From Saururus chinensis (Eukaryota > Streptophyta > Magnoliopsida > Piperales > Saururaceae): a DNA stretch of 64,000 nucleotides. Positions 60,329 to 64,000 of the stretch are shown one piece after another. The translations under genes and the position numbers were made by a program. The DNA lies in assembly GCA_035235625.1 (NCBI GenBank), contig CP141148.1, positions 13,105,659 to 13,169,658 on the forward strand, in the 5' to 3' direction. A model generated the notes under the pieces. The model searched no databases and had not been told where the DNA came from. It was given only the letters and a program-made list of their open reading frames with translations. Within the stretch, counting starts at the first letter, position 1; each line of letters begins with the position of its first letter.

Positions 60329-61762
60329 TAATAAGTATGAAATATATATTTATTTTATATGCCTTTTTACCTTATTTGCTAGCATAGATTAGGTTAATTT
60401 AGTGTTAGTTATGATTTATCTAGATTAAGATAGTTATTAATATTTTAGTTTGATTATTAATTAATTTTAGAAGTTATTAGTAGTTTAGGCATGTATTTAA
60501 ATCAAGTTGGGAATTTAATTATATTTTACATGTCTAAAATATGATATTTTATATTTTGTAGGTCAAGTGCGTTTATCGAGGTACTTAGACGATATTTGGA
60601 ATAATTAAAAATAGTCTTGACATGCTTTAAAGTGATTTGGACAACTTTTCGGAGTTACAAACAAGTTAGAAATTAATATGGACATGAAGAAATGGCTTAA
60701 TGAACATAAATTAGATTGTCTAGAAAAACTGTTCAGATTGCCGAAATAGTGTAGCCGATCGAATGGGGCGTTTTTAGTATCAAACGGATAAACGTGATTT
60801 TGAAGGAAAATACAGTACAGGCGATTGAACGGGCATGCAGGGCGATCGATCAGGATAACACACAGTTTCCTAGTTTTAGCCAATTTTTAATCATTTTCAT
60901 ATTGGATTTCTTTCTCCGGCTCTTATGCCTATATAAAGACATATTTGGCTCAAAATTGGGGAATTTCAGTAGATTTTCTGAAGAGAAAAAGGAAAAAGAA
61001 GATGGAAGAGAACTCAAAGCTTTTAATAGAGATTCAAGTGCTTTCTTCTACAATGGAAGGCTAAACTTTTCTTTTACTTAGGAGTTGATGAAGCTATAGA
61101 TAAGTTTCAGTTTCTTTTCTTTTTAATTTAAATCTTAGTTGTGAATGATGACAATTGTATGATAAAGATTTCCTTTTTAATGTTAGAGCTTTTAATGTTT
61201 ATTAAAGTGTATGTTGATTTATTGTCTTGTAGATGATAGATTGATGTGGTTTTGATATTTTTATCGATTCTAATTTCTGTGATTTAGATGAGATGTTCAT
61301 ATAATAGTTTTAATGCTCAAATAATTAATGAATTAGATGAGTTATACCAAGATTAGACGAGTCATGCCTATAGCTAGTTTAGTGTAAATGATTCGTGTTA
61401 TTGTCGAAGATAGTTCATGCCATGAATTTAATTAATGATTCTTTCTGAAGTAATTCTAGCTTGTAGCTGAGAATACTTGTTCATATTCACACTAGATTTA
61501 GGTTAAAAGTTAAGTAATTGTTATAGTTTTATAGTAGATTTGATTTCCTAAGTAAATTCCATCAAATTAATCTCTTGCTTTTAAACTAGTTGATTCTTTT
61601 CTTTTGCTTAATTTAAGTTTAAGTTCTTTATAGTTTTTAATCAGCAAATTCCTCTTTAGATATAGTAATAATTCAACCGTCCCTGAGGTTTGACAACCCT
61701 TAAATACTTATCCTAGTACAATTACCTTGTACACTTGTAAAAGGTTTAATTATAAACGATCA
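60329..61762 (+). mobile_element. Probable solo LTR of 1.43 kb inserted in the third array unit
   Basis: It interrupts the array exactly between ...gctttgtg and ...ccttcttttacaag, which are continuous in other units. Flanked by ATTAT (60,324-60,328 and 61,763-61,767), a likely 5-bp target duplication. It ends in CA, and the expected 5' TG would be changed to TA. A TATA box lies near 60,930 (tatataaag). The tail cgtccctgaggtttgac and the tttatc...tacaattaccttgtac end are typical of plant LTR U5 ends. Two GATC palindromes lie at 60,755 and 60,842. No coding sequence. Confidence 0.65.
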
Positions 61763-61767
61763 ATTAT

Positions 61768-61970
61768 TTACCTTCTTTTACAAGTCCATGCCTTCTATTT
61801 TGGGTTTCTTGCATTTGTTGCATCTGTTATTAGAAATTATGAACAAAAGAAAGAAAATAGTATTGTCGTAAGTCATATCATGGACGAAGAAAGCATGGAG
61901 ACAGATTAAGGAATTGTCAGTAAATCATTGCTTTGTGTTTTATTTTTCTTCTTCTTTTATCACTACAAGT
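61768..61970. repeat. Continuation of the ~600-bp unit, then CACTA flank
   Basis: cttcttttacaagtccatgcc and gggtttcttgcat match the array unit after its interruption, then the sequence diverges. A short frame ending VSHIMDEESMETD is open here but unrecognised. The segment ends at the CACTA terminus at 61,971. Confidence 0.6.
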
Positions 61971-62389
61971 AAGCTTTGTGAAATCTAACCGGTGCGCCTT
62001 TTTTGTGATCACAGACGGTTCTAATGACTACTAACCACAAATAGTTCCAATGGCTATCGATCATTATTTATGTCCTTTTATAGGTTAAATTTTTTGCACA
62101 TTTTATGTGTGTGCTACTTTTTTTAAGAGAGAAAGCCAAGGGCAGGGCAGAGTCATGCAGGAGAGGTTGGAACTGCGGGGGTGGGAAGACTAGAACCTCG
62201 TCATCCTCCCACCTTCTCTTATTCTCCTTCTTCCCTTAGTCACTTATTTGTTGCTTCTGCCCAAATCAAAAGAAAAGTGTGAAGAAAAAAACCCGCTTCA
62301 AAGTAGTTATTTTCTCCACTTCTCTTTGTCTTTTGCTTGCTTGCATTAATCTTATTTTTTCTCTTATGGGGTATGGATATGTGTTTCAG

Positions 62390-62886
62390 TTATTCTGATT
62401 TTGCCTCCTCATTGCTCCATTCTAGCCATAGATGTTGAAACTAGAACGATCATTGCTCATGTGGAGGATGCTCATGAGTAGGTTATATTGCTTTATGCAA
62501 CATCTATGTCGAAAGTTGCTTTTTTTTTACTATTTATTTGTCTCAAATATATCATTTATGTATAGAAATGTTGTAAATTAGTTGGTCAACACAACATGTA
62601 TGACCTTTGCATCAAGAGATGATGATGGTTGCATGAAGGTTTTTAACTTATCCCAATTCCTTTGTCCCCTCTTAGTCTAGTCAATCTTTTGTCATTTACT
62701 AATCTTTGATTTACATAGCATTTGTTGGTCTACTTTGCCAATCAGTTTCCTAATTTATTCAAAGTTGGCTTGAACAAATTTTTCTCATGTGGGATGCTTG
62801 GTAACATTCTTATTGCAATATCTTTGATGCTTGGAAAGATTACATTTCTGATATGTGTTTCGTCGCTAACACTATGCAACTTTGAG
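62390..62886 (+). pseudogene. WDR55: WDR55-like WD40 gene fragment, broken, introns retained
   Basis: Three exon-like pieces. The first (62,390-62,478) reads CSILAIDVETRTIIAHVEDA. The second (62,566-62,638) reads NVVN-stop-LVNTTCMTFASRDDDGCMK and ends at a GT. The third (about 62,835-62,886) reads KDYISDMCFVANTMQL-stop. They match, in order, consecutive parts of plant WDR55, a WD40 protein linked to CUL4-DDB1 and to gametophyte and embryo development in Arabidopsis. The expected form includes ASGDDDGCIKVWD and DYISDM. Two in-frame stops and missing N- and C-terminal parts make it a pseudogene. Retained introns show that it moved as DNA, not as a processed transcript. Confidence 0.75.
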
Positions 62887-63327
62887 GTACAAGGTGTGTT
62901 TATATGATACAATGAAATGCTCATATTAAGTGATTCCCCTTTTAGTATTTTGCAAACTTCCGTTCTCGTTTGTTGTCGTGTTTTTTTATACCATGTTTAT
63001 TGCGGTGCATTTTTTTAGGTGCATGTATTTTCTATTGGGGATGTTATTTTCTTGCCTAATTAAGAGTAGGCTCCATTTGGGATGCTTAGCATCTGGTTAA
63101 TGGTTTGCCTTCTAAACTTCATGCATTTGTCTTTGCATTTTCTCTTTATTTTTTTATTTGTTTCTAATTTTATCATGGTATTCCCATCTTTTAAACTTCC
63201 ATTCATGCTTATGAATCATATGTGTATATATAGTTGTCAGTAATTGGTTTTTGTTAATTTTCCCCCTGCTTCTAGATGGCTCCCTCATGTCTTTCCTTGC
63301 CTCTACCTCTCCCTCCTAGTGTTCGCC

Positions 63328-63700
63328 ATGTCCTCCAGGCCTCAGAAGGAGAAGCGATTAATGTTTGTTCTAAATGGTGCAAATGATACATAGGTTGCAC
63401 CTATTATCCCTATTGTTAATACTTCATTTCATGTTTATATATGTATAGCTAGAATTGTGTATCCACTTGCTAGTTGTTTCCCTTGTACTAAAAAAGTGTT
63501 CATTTTTTGCATCATTGTGCTACCATTGATTGCTTAGTGGTATTAAAATCATCGGTATCTAATAATAACTCTGGTTATCTATTCACCGGAAGTTGGGATA
63601 GTACACTAAAGAGGTGGGTCCTTGCTAAAGATGTAGAGACATGCTCTACTACATTTGAGTTACATGTTGGCTGGGTACTATTTCTCTTCCAAAGACATTA
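63328..63700 (+). pseudogene. LRS1: WDR48/LRS1-like WD40 gene fragment, broken start region
   Basis: Exon 1: ATG at 63,328, MSSRPQKEKRLMFVLNGAND, then a stop at 63,391 where a Lys codon before the intron is expected. Exon 2 (about 63,510-63,672) reads HCATIDCLVVLKSSVSN, SGYLFTGSWDSTLKRWVLA and ETCSTTFELHVGW, then a GT. This matches the N-terminus of the plant WDR48 homologue (LRS1 in Arabidopsis), a WD40 partner of a deubiquitinase in animals. The exon 2 acceptor reads GCAT instead of GCAG. Changes such as SRD to SWD and SHVDW to LHVGW suggest relaxed selection. The third exon is not visible before the window ends. Confidence 0.78.
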
Positions 63701-64000
63701 TGTTTCTTTCTTAATTTCAGGTACATGAATATATTTTTCTCATGCATTCTTAAAACAACATATGGTTTTTTTGGCTGTTAACTAAACCCTATAAAATTTC
63801 CTAAGCATTGTGTTTGCTGCATTTTATGGTATTGTTTCATTATGCCACTATACCAAAGAGGTTGTGCTTGGTTTGTGGGATAATCATATCATCTTTGGAG
63901 ACCAACAAATCATTTATTTATAATATACATGTATGTGTGTACATGTGGTATGTGCAAGCTGTGCATTTTCCTTGCTGCTGGAAGAAAATTTTGTATTTGG

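Larger units (their letters stand above)
61971..64000 (+). mobile_element. Left part of a probable CACTA DNA transposon carrying gene fragments
   Basis: CACTACAAG at 61,971 matches the plant CACTA terminal inverted repeat start. Behind it are short subterminal repeats (cagacggttctaatgactac at about 62,012 and a related agttccaatggctatc at about 62,044), as CACTA elements show. Inside are pieces of two WD40 genes with introns, in the same orientation (62,390-62,886 and 63,328-63,700). No transposase is seen in the window, and the right end lies beyond 64,000. The preceding tat could be half of a 3-bp target duplication. Confidence 0.6.

Noticed and set aside
62722..62907. 61-codon plus-strand frame as a small gene
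   Set aside because: It is in a different frame from the recognisable WDR55 fragment that overlaps it.
1..64000. rRNA genes, tRNA genes and CRISPR arrays
   Set aside because: None recognised by eye. The tandem arrays have long, diverged units without unique spacers, and tRNA-like matches were only primer-binding sites of retroelements.

Overview
This window is AT-rich nuclear DNA from a flowering plant, most likely a eudicot. It has GT-AG introns, plant-type Ty3/gypsy and Ty1/copia retrotransposons, an RTE-type LINE, minisatellites inside LTR-like sequence, and one intact host gene whose protein matches a plant ankyrin-repeat DHHC acyltransferase.

Layout. Positions 1-11.3 kb are a gene-free flank of decayed LTR-retrotransposon sequence, with 46-bp and 29-bp minisatellites at 6.0-7.0 kb and an RTE LINE relic at 9.0-9.6 kb. 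Positions 11,335-40,687 (minus strand) are one host gene. I assembled 13 exons by hand into an uninterrupted 529-codon frame for an ankyrin-DHHC protein S-acyltransferase that looks like Arabidopsis PAT23 and its TIP1/PAT24 relatives. Its introns have been swollen to 29.4 kb by transposons. Intron 10 holds a gypsy relic. Intron 5 holds a 5.76-kb gypsy element with both LTRs and a perfect 5-bp target duplication. Intron 4 holds an RTE LINE with a later insertion. Intron 3 holds a 5.23-kb copia element, also with a perfect target duplication. All three LTR elements are antisense to the gene.

Positions 41-57 kb are intergenic: several related copia-type LTRs of about 1.1 kb, a degenerate element-encoded minus-strand ORF region, gypsy LTR-like sequence with a 56-bp minisatellite, and a copia reverse-transcriptase fragment. 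Positions 57.4-61.8 kb carry a duplicated block of about 594 bp and a tandem array with a unit of about 600 bp. The last unit of the array is split by a probable 1.43-kb solo LTR. From 61,971 to the right edge is the left end of a probable CACTA DNA transposon. It carries intron-containing broken pieces of two unrelated WD40 genes, a WDR55 homologue and a WDR48/LRS1 homologue, so it looks like a gene-fragment-capturing (Pack-CACTA-like) element. This is the most unusual part of the window.

All calls come from reading the sequence and from remembered family features. No database search was run. Homologue names are recognition, not computed matches.
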